DNA from: Balneolaceae bacterium
GTDB taxonomy: Bacteria; Bacteroidota; Rhodothermia; Balneolales; Balneolaceae
Assembly: GCA_017795005.1 (NCBI GenBank)
Contig: CP051242.1
Coordinates: forward strand, 3,402,119 to 3,466,118
Reading direction: 5' to 3'
DNA: 64,000 nucleotides
The notes beneath the pieces were generated by a model. It had not been told where the DNA came from, did no database searches, and saw only the letters and a list, made by a program, of their open reading frames with translations. Below, piece after piece: positions 1-10,500 of this stretch. Numbering within the stretch: position 1 is the first letter of the stretch; every line of letters starts with the position of its first letter. Made by a program: the position numbers and the translations under genes.

Positions 1-1
1 A

Positions 2-2317
2 CCCGGTTTATATTTCACGGAGTTCTTCGCAGGCATATTCCTAATGCTGGTTTTGTTAGCCCTGATCACTTTCTTTTTTCAGTCAGTACTGAACAATAAA
101 TATGTGGCACATATTGCAACAGCTGGCTTTCTTGTCGCAGGCATTATCCTCTTAGGTCTTTCTGGTTACAGTCATCCCCTTTATTCATTCGGAGGCGGGT
201 CTTTGCCCGTGTATTCTGAAATGAATGGCTACGGACATATTCTGAAGGAGTATTTCTGGATTAAATCCTACTGGCTTTGGTTCTCCATTATGTTGTTTGT
301 AGTAGCTGCTCTTTTTATCCCCAGAGGGGTTGAAGCAGGACTTAGAATAAGATGGAAGTCCTACAAAGAAAGATTCACAAAACCACTTATCAAACTATTT
401 TCCGGGGCCTTTTTCTTATTCCTTTTTTCGGGGAGCTACATTTTCTATAACACCAATGTTCTGAATGAATTCTCTTTTCCATCCACTGAAAATTTCTATC
501 GTGCCAGTTACGAGAGAACACTTAAGAAATTCAATACCCTTCCGCAGCCAAAAATTGTTGGCGTGAGACTAAATGTTAACTTGTATCCTAACGAAAGAAA
601 GTTTGAAGCGGACGGAAACTTCACACTTTTAAATAAACGCAATCAGCCTATCTCAGAAATCCATATTCAAAAACCTCCATCCGGCAATATCATACTGGAG
701 CATCTGGGTTTTGAAAGAACCGCGTTACCCGATTCCACTTATAAAGACTTCGGTTACTTTATATATACGCTGGAAGAGCCTTTGCAACCCGGTGATTCAC
801 TTGAGATGAGCTTCCGGGAAACATTCATCTCTGAAGGATTCGAATCGAATCCCAATCCGGATATCATTCGAAATGGTACTTTCTTCAATAATAACTATTT
901 CCCTACACTGGGATATCATCCGGAAATTGAACTAAATGACCCAAGTGAAAGAATAAAACAAGGTTTAAATCCAAAGCCTAGAAGAGCAGCTATCAATGAT
1001 ACTACAGCACTTACCAGGGGCATGGCAGGTGATGACGGTGAAGAAATTAATTTTGAAATAATTGTTAGCACTGATATAGGTCAGATTGCCCTTGCACCCG
1101 GACACTTACAAAAGCATTGGACAGAAGGAAATCGCTCATGGTTCCACTATAAAACAGACCTGCCAATTACTAATTTCTACTCCATTGTGTCAGCTAATTA
1201 CAAAGTAATGAAAGATCAATGGATTCTTTCTTCAGGAGATTCAGGGAAGCCTGTCGGACTGGAAATTTATTATCAACAAGGACATGAATACAATCTGAGC
1301 CGTATGATGAACGGAATGAAGAAATCGCTCGACTATTTCAGTTCGAATTATAGTCCATACCAATACCGGCAACTTCGGATTATGGAGTTTCCAAGATACA
1401 GGAGCTTTGCCCAATCTTTCCCCAATACCATTCCTTTTTCTGAGGCATTAGGTTTTATGATGAATATAGATGATGCTGAAGATGTTGATATGGTTTTTGT
1501 GATAACTGCTCATGAAGTAGCTCATCAATGGTGGGGTCATCAGGTCAACCCGGCAGATGTACAGGGAAAAGCTATGATATCCGAAACACTGGCTCAATAT
1601 TCCGCTTTGATGGTTCTTAAAAAAGAGTTTCCTGAAGAGAAATTAAGACAGTTCCTTCAGCACGAAATGAATCGCTACTTAAGAGGCAGGTCAAATGAAG
1701 AATTACAGGAAATGCCTCTTGCCCTGGTGGAATCAGGTCAGGATTACATTCACTATGGGAAAGGTGCTGTTAATATGTTTGCTCTGCAGGATTATATATC
1801 CGAGGATAGTGTTAATGTTGCCCTTCGTCGTTTTCTAAGAGACTGGAACAGTACTTCCGGACTGATCAAACTCAAAACTGATCGGTATGCTACTACGGAA
1901 GAACTTATTGGGTATTTCAGAGAAGTCACACCAGATAGCCTGCAATATGTAATAGAGGATTTGTTCGAAACCATAACACTTTATGAGAATAAAGCGGTTT
2001 CCGGAAGCTATAAGTCAACATCTGATAACAGATTTAAAGTTAACTTGGAAATAGATGTTACAAAAATACGCTTTGATGAAGAAGGCAAAGAAAACCCCAT
2101 TGCTATAGATGACTGGATTGACATAGGCATTTACACAGAAGGAGAAAACGGAAACCAGGAATTGATCTATCTTAAAAAGCATAAGATCACAAAAAAGCTC
2201 TCAAATTTTGAAATTGTAATCCCCAGGAAACCTGTAAAAGCAGGAATAGATCCTTTAAACAAACTTATAGACAGAAACTCAGAAAATAATATCATTGAAC
2301 TCCAAAGGAGGGAGTAG
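2..2317 (+). CDS. ABC-2-type permease fused to M1-family aminopeptidase (3' part)
   Basis: The reading frame is open from the left window edge, so the gene starts outside and only about 771 residues are seen. The visible N-terminal part has several hydrophobic segments (about residues 10-60, 85-105 and 130-150), as in ABC-2-type permease halves. The rest is a zinc peptidase of M1 type: HEVAH is at about residues 504-508, followed by QWWGH, with the third zinc ligand Glu in SETLAQ about 20 residues later. This permease/peptidase fusion is known in Bacteroidota-like bacteria, usually next to an ABC ATPase gene, which would lie just left of the window. The substrate is unknown. The peptidase domain probably faces the periplasm, which is inferred from the membrane segments. 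An in-frame ATG at 44 is internal, because coding continues upstream of it. Confidence 0.85.
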   Translation, partial: PGLYFTEFFAGIFLMLVLLALITFFFQSVLNNKYVAHIATAGFLVAGIILLGLSGYSHPLYSFGGGSLPVYSEMNGYGHILKEYFWIKSYWLWFSIMLFVVAALFIPRGVEAGLRIRWKSYKERFTKPLIKLFSGAFFLFLFSGSYIFYNTNVLNEFSFPSTENFYRASYERTLKKFNTLPQPKIVGVRLNVNLYPNERKFEADGNFTLLNKRNQPISEIHIQKPPSGNIILEHLGFERTALPDSTYKDFGYFIYTLEEPLQPGDSLEMSFRETFISEGFESNPNPDIIRNGTFFNNNYFPTLGYHPEIELNDPSERIKQGLNPKPRRAAINDTTALTRGMAGDDGEEINFEIIVSTDIGQIALAPGHLQKHWTEGNRSWFHYKTDLPITNFYSIVSANYKVMKDQWILSSGDSGKPVGLEIYYQQGHEYNLSRMMNGMKKSLDYFSSNYSPYQYRQLRIMEFPRYRSFAQSFPNTIPFSEALGFMMNIDDAEDVDMVFVITAHEVAHQWWGHQVNPADVQGKAMISETLAQYSALMVLKKEFPEEKLRQFLQHEMNRYLRGRSNEELQEMPLALVESGQDYIHYGKGAVNMFALQDYISEDSVNVALRRFLRDWNSTSGLIKLKTDRYATTEELIGYFREVTPDSLQYVIEDLFETITLYENKAVSGSYKSTSDNRFKVNLEIDVTKIRFDEEGKENPIAIDDWIDIGIYTEGENGNQELIYLKKHKITKKLSNFEIVIPRKPVKAGIDPLNKLIDRNSENNIIELQRRE

Positions 2318-2394
2318 GTATTAATTCAGCTTTAAAGTGTTTGTAATCAGTTAACTCAACAGATATTTTCAAGCCGTAATCAAACGCGGTTTAA

Positions 2395-4464
2395 TTGTCC
2401 CTTTCAAAACTTCCAGGATTAAGTACAAAACGACTCGAAGCACTCTCGAAAGAGGGGTTGGTTTCAGTATCGGACTTCCTCAACTTTTTCCCCCGTCGCT
2501 ATTTAGATCGAAGCAATGTTCAGCCCATCGCTCATTTGATGGGTTCGGGCGAAGAAATAACGGTTTCAGGAAAAGTTACTTACATCAACGAAGTTGGGTT
2601 TGGAAAAAAGAAACGGCTCGAAGTTACCATTAAAGATGAAACTGGTTCGCTGAAAGGTGTCTGGTTTCGGGGAGCTTCCTATTTCAAACGAATATTTAAA
2701 AAGGGTGATGTAGTTGCTTTCTTCGGAGCAGCTAAACGATATGGTAAGAACATCACTATCGCTCATCCCGAAGTGGATAAAATTGCCGGAGAGGAAGACC
2801 TCGATTCATTTTCGCGAATTATACCGGTTTATCCCGGAAGTAAAGAAATCAGCAAAGCCCGGATTACCAGCAATTTGTTTCAGTCGTGGATTAAAGTAAT
2901 TCTGGAACAAACTGAGCTTCCCGAATTCATCCCGCTTTCTATTCTGGAAGAACTCAAACTTCCCCATAGAAAAGACGCCTACCGGATGATTCACTTTCCC
3001 GAAACTCATGGAGAACGAAAGAAAGCACTGGAGCGATTCAAGTTCGAAGAACTTTTTCTGTTTGAGCTGAGTATGGAGAAAATCCATCACACCGTAGAAG
3101 AACGGAAAACCGGTCATCTGTTTTCTGATATGGGAACCTACACTTCACGATATTTCACTGAATTGCTTCCCTTTGAATTGACCGAAGGACAAAAGTCTTC
3201 TCTTGCTGATATTAAAAAAGATGTACGATCTGGCCGGCAGATGAACCGTCTTATTCAGGGAGATGTGGGCGCCGGTAAAACGATTGTTGCTATTGGAGCG
3301 ATTCTAATGGCTTTGGATAATGGATTCCAGGCTGCCTTTGTAGCTCCAACTGAGATTCTTGCTGAGCAGCATTTTCGAACACTTTCAGAACATCTCAAAG
3401 AATTGGATATCAATATTCGGTTGCTGGTAGGTGGACAAAAAACGGCTCTGCGCCGGGATGTACTTACCGATATTGAAGGAGGATCATGTCAGATAGTGGT
3501 GGGAACGCATGCGGTCATTCAAAAAGAAATTAAATTTCATAAGCTTGGTTTAGCAGTAATTGATGAACAACACCGCTTTGGAGTAAAACAGCGTGCGGAA
3601 CTTTTGAACAAAGGAGAACATCCTCATATCCTGGTGATGAGCGCCACTCCTATCCCCCGCTCATTGGCGATGACCGTGTATGCTGATCTGGATATTTCGA
3701 TCATCAAAGGATTACCTACCGGACGAAAACCAATCCGCACCGCTATCCGTGGACAAAAGAAACGGGATGATGTGTTCAGCTTTGTGAAGCTGGAAGTTGA
3801 AGACGGTGGCCAGGTCTATGTGATTTACCCTTTAGTAGAAGAGTCTGAAGCGCTTGACCTGAAAGATGCTACCGCCGGATTTGAAAAGATTCAAAAAAGA
3901 TTCCCGGATTTCAAAGTTGGGCTGCTTCACGGACGAATGAAATCCGAGGAAAAAGATCACGTGATGAAAGCCTTCATTAACAATGAAATTCAGATTCTGG
4001 TTTCTACTACGGTAATTGAAGTCGGTGTAGACGTTCCAAATGCTTCGGTTATGATCATCGAACACGCTGAACGGTTTGGACTTTCACAGCTTCATCAGCT
4101 TCGTGGAAGAATTGGTCGGGGAGAACGACAAAGTTACTGTATCCTCATGCCGGATGTGAAAGTAAGTCAGTCAGGCGCCTTCCGACTCAAGACTATGGAA
4201 GAAACCAATGATGGTTTCAAAATTGCCGAAGCTGATCTAAAACTTCGAGGACCGGGTGATTTCCTCGGCACCAAGCAGAGCGGGCTACCTGATTTCAATG
4301 TCGCGGATATTGTAGAAGACCAGTTTATCCTTGCGCAAGCTAAAGAGAAAGCAAAAGAGATAATTGAACGGGATGCCGATTTGGTCCTTTCTGAGCATCA
4401 TCCACTAAAGAAAGTCTTTGAGCCTTATTTTAAAGAGAAAGCAAGTTTTTATGGGATGGGGTGA
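2395..4464 (+). CDS. recG: ATP-dependent DNA helicase RecG
   Basis: RecG remodels stalled replication forks and branch-migrates Holliday junctions. The 689-residue length is normal for the family. An N-terminal OB-fold wedge domain (about 60-160) is followed by superfamily 2 helicase motifs: Walker A GDVGAGKT at about 289-296, the DEQH box at about 390-393, and MSATPIPRS of motif III. The C-terminal helicase half carries the GRIGRGE and LRGPGDFLGTKQSG signatures typical of RecG. The start is TTG at 2395, since no suitable ATG fits the family N-terminus. No clear Shine-Dalgarno sequence precedes it. Its stop is directly adjacent to the stop of the convergent gene at 4465, so there is no room for a terminator between them. 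Confidence 0.97.
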   Translation: MSLSKLPGLSTKRLEALSKEGLVSVSDFLNFFPRRYLDRSNVQPIAHLMGSGEEITVSGKVTYINEVGFGKKKRLEVTIKDETGSLKGVWFRGASYFKRIFKKGDVVAFFGAAKRYGKNITIAHPEVDKIAGEEDLDSFSRIIPVYPGSKEISKARITSNLFQSWIKVILEQTELPEFIPLSILEELKLPHRKDAYRMIHFPETHGERKKALERFKFEELFLFELSMEKIHHTVEERKTGHLFSDMGTYTSRYFTELLPFELTEGQKSSLADIKKDVRSGRQMNRLIQGDVGAGKTIVAIGAILMALDNGFQAAFVAPTEILAEQHFRTLSEHLKELDINIRLLVGGQKTALRRDVLTDIEGGSCQIVVGTHAVIQKEIKFHKLGLAVIDEQHRFGVKQRAELLNKGEHPHILVMSATPIPRSLAMTVYADLDISIIKGLPTGRKPIRTAIRGQKKRDDVFSFVKLEVEDGGQVYVIYPLVEESEALDLKDATAGFEKIQKRFPDFKVGLLHGRMKSEEKDHVMKAFINNEIQILVSTTVIEVGVDVPNASVMIIEHAERFGLSQLHQLRGRIGRGERQSYCILMPDVKVSQSGAFRLKTMEETNDGFKIAEADLKLRGPGDFLGTKQSGLPDFNVADIVEDQFILAQAKEKAKEIIERDADLVLSEHHPLKKVFEPYFKEKASFYGMG

Positions 4465-4935
4465 TTACTGCCTCTTTTCAACAGTAAAAAACACTTCAAA
4501 AGGCTCTCCGGCTTTTGGGAATTTTGTAAATGAAGTGCGAACCATAACAGGTTTGCTTTTTGATGTGGCTATGAATGGATCGCCATTCATCCCACCTCTT
4601 TTATCCCATTCTTCGTCTGGTAAATTTGAATGAAGAAACTTCATGATTTCCATCATTTTTTGTGAGGCTTCATACCCATTTTCAAACTCAATAACTAAAT
4701 GGTAGCTCGTTCTTTCTTTATCATCTACCCGGATTTCTTCCTCACCTTGATCTGAGATATTTACCAAAGATAGAAAAGAACTATAGAAATAATTCTCTCT
4801 TTTATTTTCTCCTTTAATTTGCTTGAAACCTGTCTCGGCACTTTCAATAATTTCAAACAGAGCCTTTTTGTCCAGTGTTTGAGCATAAGACATGTTGGCT
4901 ATAAAACAAATGAGTACAAACTGAAGTAGTTTCAT
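4465..4935 (-). CDS. small exported protein, paralogue of its neighbour
   Basis: This 156-residue protein has a signal peptide (about residues 1-18, ending ...MSYAQ) and no family I recognise. It aligns along its whole length with the next upstream gene (4938-5411). Shared features are a helical start with an FEIIESAETGF-like segment, a central FLHSNLP / FLNTNLS element, and a C-terminal beta strand ending the chain. The two genes look like a tandem duplication. It is the last gene of a three-gene minus-strand set that starts with the WG-repeat protein at 7485, with a 2-bp gap to the gene before it. It is probably periplasmic. The function is unknown. Confidence 0.8.
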   Translation of the reverse strand: MKLLQFVLICFIANMSYAQTLDKKALFEIIESAETGFKQIKGENKRENYFYSSFLSLVNISDQGEEEIRVDDKERTSYHLVIEFENGYEASQKMMEIMKFLHSNLPDEEWDKRGGMNGDPFIATSKSKPVMVRTSFTKFPKAGEPFEVFFTVEKRQ

Positions 4936-4937
4936 GG

Positions 4938-5411
4938 TTATTCAGAGGATTTATAAAACTGCAAGATGACCCTGGATGGAGGATTCCCTCTTTCAGGAAC
5001 CGGAATACTCAATTCTATTATATAGTCAGCCCCTTCTTTTGTATACATATGCGTAGCAATATTGGACTTCTTTTCTATTCTGCTATATGACCACTCCGAT
5101 AGATTAGTATTCAAAAATTCCAGTAATTCTTGCTCAACAATTTTGGGGTGATCCATTCCCCGCATATCATATTTTACCTCATATACAGGATTGTAGTAAT
5201 CCTCTCCATAAATCAGCTCTTCGGCGCGCTCATCAAAAACGACAGACGATTTATATAATGCTTCCAGTTCTGAAACTTCTTCTCCATAGAGATCATCAAA
5301 CTGATTTTCAAAACCGGCTATTATTTCGTTTAGTACTTCCACGCTTGGAGATTGTGCTTTCACACTTGTAAAAAATAAAACGGCTATTAATACAATGAAT
5401 ATCTGTTTCAT
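4938..5411 (-). CDS. small exported protein, paralogue of its neighbour
   Basis: The 157-residue product starts with MKQIFIVLIAVLFFTSVKAQ, a clear signal peptide. I chose the ATG at 5411. A longer frame reaches upstream to 5546, but it would overlap the end of the WG-repeat gene and bury the signal peptide. The start lies 1 bp after that gene's stop (5413), which suggests translational coupling. The mature part is acidic in its first half and shares segment order with the 156-residue protein downstream. No catalytic motif is visible. The location, just after a WG-repeat/TPR exported protein, suggests a shared envelope role, but the function is unknown. Confidence 0.8.
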   Translation of the reverse strand: MKQIFIVLIAVLFFTSVKAQSPSVEVLNEIIAGFENQFDDLYGEEVSELEALYKSSVVFDERAEELIYGEDYYNPVYEVKYDMRGMDHPKIVEQELLEFLNTNLSEWSYSRIEKKSNIATHMYTKEGADYIIELSIPVPERGNPPSRVILQFYKSSE

Positions 5412-5412
5412 A

Positions 5413-7485
5413 TTAGTTACCACATTTTTGTTCGAAGTTTGTTTTTGAAGCCTCACTGTGTGGAGCCAGAAAAGTCCAAAGTTCACAAGCCTTTGCTCTG
5501 TTGCCGGAAAGCTCGTAGGCGTCTGCCAGGCGTATATGATATCCACTTGGATTCAGACTCCCTGTCATTTTGATAGCTTGCTCATAATCAGAAATTGCTT
5601 TCAGAGGCTGATTATTCATCATGTATATCTGACCTCTGAAATAGTACAGGCTAATTTTATTAGCATTAAATTGGATTGCCTTTGTGATACTCTCTACCGC
5701 TTCTGTTAACAGATTCTTTTCAGCCTGGGCAATTCCCAAATACTCATATGCTTCTGCCGCCTGGGGGTAAAGCGAAATAACGTCGTTTAACTGCTGTATG
5801 GATTCATCAAAAAGCTTAACTTTTTGTAAAGCGACTCCATATCTCATTTTTATACTTGTATTATTATTACTTTCTGAAAATGCTTTTTCGAAGTCTTTTT
5901 TTCCTGCTTCTATGTTATTGGAAGAAAGATAAATCTCCCCACGCTCTGCCAATGCAAGCACAGCAACATCTGAGTTTTTAAGATTGGTAATTTGATTCAG
6001 ATAAGTAAGAGCTTGTTCAGGTTGTCCGAGTTTATGATAAGCTATCCCTATATTTAGTTTATCCTCTATTGTTTGAGAATCCAGTTTTTGAAAATTTACT
6101 AGTGCTTTTTGGAAATCGCCTACCGACCCATAATATTTCCCGTACTTTCGGTAAATCGAATTGAATCTTTTAAATACAGGAGATCCATCTTTATACCTAA
6201 TTAGTTCATCAAACGAATAATTTTCTGGCTCAACCACTTTATAATATTCATCAGAAACCCTTGTAATAAAGTGAAAGATAGGAGGAATAATTATTTCATT
6301 CTTTTCATTTATAATGCCTATCAAATTAGTAGTGTACCCATCAGGATTCTTATGCTTATTTCCTACTTCCGCTCTTCCGTCATCTTCAAAGTGATACGTT
6401 CTTCCAGTATAATTCAATGGAATTTTTAACTGCAAATTCTCATCTACATAGCCACAGCCAGTTCTATTATTTTCGGAAATACAAAATGGAATAAAACCAT
6501 GCTCTATCGGTAAAATCCAACTTATTGTATATGGTGTCTTCTCATTGAGATTATAATCACTTATGGCATATACCGGTCCACTATCTTCATCTTGTTTTTT
6601 ACCAATAGCAAGATACTTTTCAGAAATAGCTCGTATATGAACAATTGGATAAGTAAGAATGGTATTCCCATCAAAGTCAACAATACTCCAATCTGTTTCT
6701 CCCTGAAACCGAACGATGTGCTTATCATAATCCAGAAAGCTACTCACACTAGAAGCATCGGATATTTTCCGCTCAAAAACATCTCCTTTTTTTATTGACC
6801 AAATGCTGTAAATATAGTTGGTAACTTCTCTTCCCCACTGATTTTTCTTTGTTGGGTTTTCCTGATCTAAATATGTCCGAAGAAAAAACTCGTCTTTAAT
6901 GTGATTAATAAATCGTTGTTTAAAAGGCAGTATTATCTCATTATTATCATCAATTAACCCCCAGTTATCTTCCTTTTGCACCTTATAGTATCGTTGATTA
7001 TTCACTACAAATATCTCATCGCAATCATCATACTGGGCTTTAATAATTTCCTCCCCTTGTTTATTGATGAGCCCAAATTTTAGATTATCGTGTTTATAAC
7101 AAGCTGCCCCATTTATAAATGGAGTAATAGTACGGGCGTTAATTATTGAAATAATCTCTCCATTTTCATCCATAATGCGATGCCGTAAAGCTCTTAAACC
7201 TCCTTCATTCAGTACCGCAACTCCATCGGAGAATTCGGGCTTCGTTACCGATCGGCTATCTTCGATCTCTTTACCCCAATAATCAATCAGTTTCCAACCA
7301 TTTTGGGTTTTAATAGTTATTAGTCCATTATCAAATACTTCTGCCTGAGAGTATTCCTGAGTTACAACCGGGCTAAGCGTGCTTAGGTACATCAGCTTTC
7401 CATTAATTACAACCGGCTTCCCTTGTGCATTAACTACCGAGTAACTTATCGTACACGCCAAAAATAAAAGTGAAAATGATTTCAT
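5413..7485 (-). CDS. exported WG-repeat and TPR protein
   Basis: A signal peptide (about 1-20, ending VNAQ) precedes roughly 400 residues of WG-type repeats. Recurrent units such as WKLIDYWG, FGLINKQGEEII, NWGLIDDNNEII and IIGIINEKNEII are spaced about 45-60 residues apart. From about residue 440 to the end there are tetratricopeptide repeats, for example IAYHKLGQPEQALTYL and YEYLGIAQAEKNLLTEAV. WG repeats form beta modules found in exported and surface proteins and TPRs bind proteins, so a scaffold or binding role in the periplasm is likely. The specific ligand is unknown. It is the first gene of the minus-strand set ending at 4465. The upstream gap of about 60 bp to the divergent kinase gene must hold both promoters. 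Confidence 0.85.
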   Translation of the reverse strand: MKSFSLLFLACTISYSVVNAQGKPVVINGKLMYLSTLSPVVTQEYSQAEVFDNGLITIKTQNGWKLIDYWGKEIEDSRSVTKPEFSDGVAVLNEGGLRALRHRIMDENGEIISIINARTITPFINGAACYKHDNLKFGLINKQGEEIIKAQYDDCDEIFVVNNQRYYKVQKEDNWGLIDDNNEIILPFKQRFINHIKDEFFLRTYLDQENPTKKNQWGREVTNYIYSIWSIKKGDVFERKISDASSVSSFLDYDKHIVRFQGETDWSIVDFDGNTILTYPIVHIRAISEKYLAIGKKQDEDSGPVYAISDYNLNEKTPYTISWILPIEHGFIPFCISENNRTGCGYVDENLQLKIPLNYTGRTYHFEDDGRAEVGNKHKNPDGYTTNLIGIINEKNEIIIPPIFHFITRVSDEYYKVVEPENYSFDELIRYKDGSPVFKRFNSIYRKYGKYYGSVGDFQKALVNFQKLDSQTIEDKLNIGIAYHKLGQPEQALTYLNQITNLKNSDVAVLALAERGEIYLSSNNIEAGKKDFEKAFSESNNNTSIKMRYGVALQKVKLFDESIQQLNDVISLYPQAAEAYEYLGIAQAEKNLLTEAVESITKAIQFNANKISLYYFRGQIYMMNNQPLKAISDYEQAIKMTGSLNPSGYHIRLADAYELSGNRAKACELWTFLAPHSEASKTNFEQKCGN

Positions 7486-7544
7486 CTGCCAACATTTTAG
7501 TTTTTTAAAAACTACTTATTGGCTGCTGAAATACTATAAGGCAT

Positions 7545-10500
7545 ATGCCCTATTTTAGGTTTAACGCTTTTTGTGTTACTTATGCTTGTTCTATTCATAA
7601 GCTTGCTTTGAAATACATCCTGCTGCTCATATCACTATTTTTATTTCTACCGGATTTGGCAACCGGACAGGATTATCGTTTCACGCACTATGACATTGAA
7701 GACGGTCTTTCCCAGAATACGGTAACTGATATTTTCCATGACAGCGAAGGATATTTGTGGTTTGGAACACAGGATGGGCTTAATCGTTTTGACGGGTATG
7801 AATTTTCACACTACAAGCACATCCGCGGAGACAGCGCTTCTATCTCAGACAACTATGTCTGGAGTATTACCGAAGATACTTTTGGTAATCTGTGGATGTG
7901 TACCAGGAATGGAATAAATCGTTTTGACAAAAACTCTCAAAGCTTTACCTCTTTCGAGCTTTCTGTTTCAAGTATTCTAAGTTCCATCAGAATCATTGAT
8001 GATGTAGTATGGGGGGTAGTTAATGATGGCAACATCTACCGCATTCCACTAAATGCATCTCCAAATATTCTGACAAATACTATTGATGACTACTTGTATA
8101 CATCCTTGCCTGAAGAGTTCGGTTTTCTTCAATCAATAATAAATCATTCCAACTTTGGTAAGATTGTACTTTCAAATAAGGGAATTATCCTGCTTGATGA
8201 GGATTCTTCTAATTTCATAGCTACCGGAGTTGAAAGCTTTCCCTTGCGAAGTCAGCATTCCATGATGATTGAAACTAAAAATGAAGAACTCTATGTCGGT
8301 ACAAGTGAAGGATTGTTTGTTTACAACCATCAGGCTAAAAAACTGGATTTAACATATCCTGAGCTTGGTTTCCAAATACGATCAATAGAATATGGTCCCC
8401 GGCAAAAACTTTGGGTTGCAACAGCGGATGGAATAAAAATACTTGATGAAGAATCTGTTCATGTAACCGGGATCACACCTTTCAATGAAACCGCCACTCA
8501 GGATCTTACATCCGCTGATATACATGTTATTTACAAAGATCATAATGAAACCCTCTGGATTGGAGTCGATAACAAAGGCCTATACAAATATGACCCGGCA
8601 CAGGAACAGTTTAAGTTTATCTCTCAAAACACCGGACTTCAGTCACCCATAGTATGGAGTATCAAACAGCTTGAAGAAGATGAATATTGGATTGGTACTA
8701 GTGATGGAATTTCAAAAATTAAACTAAAGCCCGGTGTTTCATTTACTTCGAACGTATTTGCCCGGGAAAACTTAGAAGAAATAGCTCCATTAAATGTACC
8801 GGAGATTAGAAATAAACGCATAAATGTAATTTTCTCAGATGAAAACAATACCCATTGGATAGGGACTCATGGTGATGGAATTTATCTTCTGAATCAAAAC
8901 AACATTGTAAAAAAGCATATCACATTTGAGAACGAAGAGGTGTACAGTAATCAGATAACCTCGGTTGTTAATCTGGATGGTGAATTCTGGGTAACTACCT
9001 TTGGCGGGATTTTTCTGGTAGATGCTGATTACAATTTTAAGGAAAGACTTAGTTTGCCGGAACACTTCAGCCAGTACTTTTTTGAAGTAATTAAAGATTC
9101 TGAGCAAAACCTTTGGCTTGGCTCCAATAACGGGTTCTATCGTTATGAAACAGAGACTAGGAGTTTTACTCTCTTTCCTTTCAGTGATACAGGTAAGAGT
9201 CCGGGATTTAATTTCGTCAATCAAATCGAAGAGAATTCGGACAACACATTCTGGCTTGCTACTTTTGGAGGAGGAATAGATTTATTCAACCCGAATTCCG
9301 GTACGTTTAAAAATTATGGGGAAGGTGAAGGGCTGGCAAATAATGTAGTCGCTTCAATCGAGACTGATTCTAAAGAAAATGTATGGATAGCTACCAATAA
9401 AGGTCTTTCTCACTTCAACCTTGAACATGAATCGTTTATAAATTTTGATAGCCACAATGGAATCATTTTTGATGAAATGGCGATTAATGCTTCTTATCAA
9501 AATGAAGACGGTGAACTGTTCTTTGGTACCGCCAACGGGCTGGTTATTTTCAACCCGGATTCTATTTCTTCTCCCAAAAATATATCCGCCCCTGTAATTA
9601 CAAAGTTCGAGATTAATTATGAAGACGCCAGGCAGTGGCAGCCTGGTTTTGAAAGCATCCGCATAAGCCCCGAAGACAAAGTTATTTCCTTTGAATTTGC
9701 ATCGCTAAATCAACCAAACCCGCATCAAATGGTGTATGAGTTTATGGTTGAAGGTATCGATCAGTATTGGATTCAAACCCCGGCATCAAAAAGAACCGCT
9801 ACCTATTCTACCCTTCCTTATGGAGAGAATCTGTTTAAGGTTCGGGTGCGAAATCAATTTGGAGTAACAAGTAGCGAAACCATTATAAAACTGGATGCGT
9901 TGAGACCATTCTGGCTGAGCTGGTGGTTTTTATTAACCATAATCATCTTAGTTTTTGCTATTGTTGCTGGTTCTATCCGGGCTTATTACATCCACCGCCT
10001 AAGAATGAGGCTGAGAAAACATGAGATCACCGAAAAAGTGCATGAAGAAAGAGAGCGGATTTCGCGTGACTTACACGATACCGTTGGAACACAGCTTACT
10101 CATATCATTTCTTCTCTCGATAATATCACCTACCAAAGCAATCTTGATAAAGAGGAGAAACAAACACTGGAAACCTTAAGTGATTTTGCACGGACTACCA
10201 TGCAGTTTCTCCGGGAAACTATTTGGGTAATTAATAAGAATACCATTGGTATTGGAGAATTTATTGACCGAATCAGTGATTATACCGGTAAAATTTCTTC
10301 TCTGGAAAATATCTCCATTTCGGTTGTCGATAAAACATTTAGCAGTTACTTGCTTCATCAGTTTATTTCAATGAACCTGCTTCGAATTATACAGGAAGGA
10401 ATTGCCAATTCTGTAAAACATTCTCAGGCAACAAATCTCGATATTGTATTCAACGAACAGGCAAATATGTTTGAATTAACTATATCAGACAATGGAAAAG

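Noticed and set aside
4938-5546. Longer form (202 residues) of the small exported protein
   Set aside because: The extension overlaps the WG-repeat gene by 134 bp and hides a clear signal peptide that starts at 5411.
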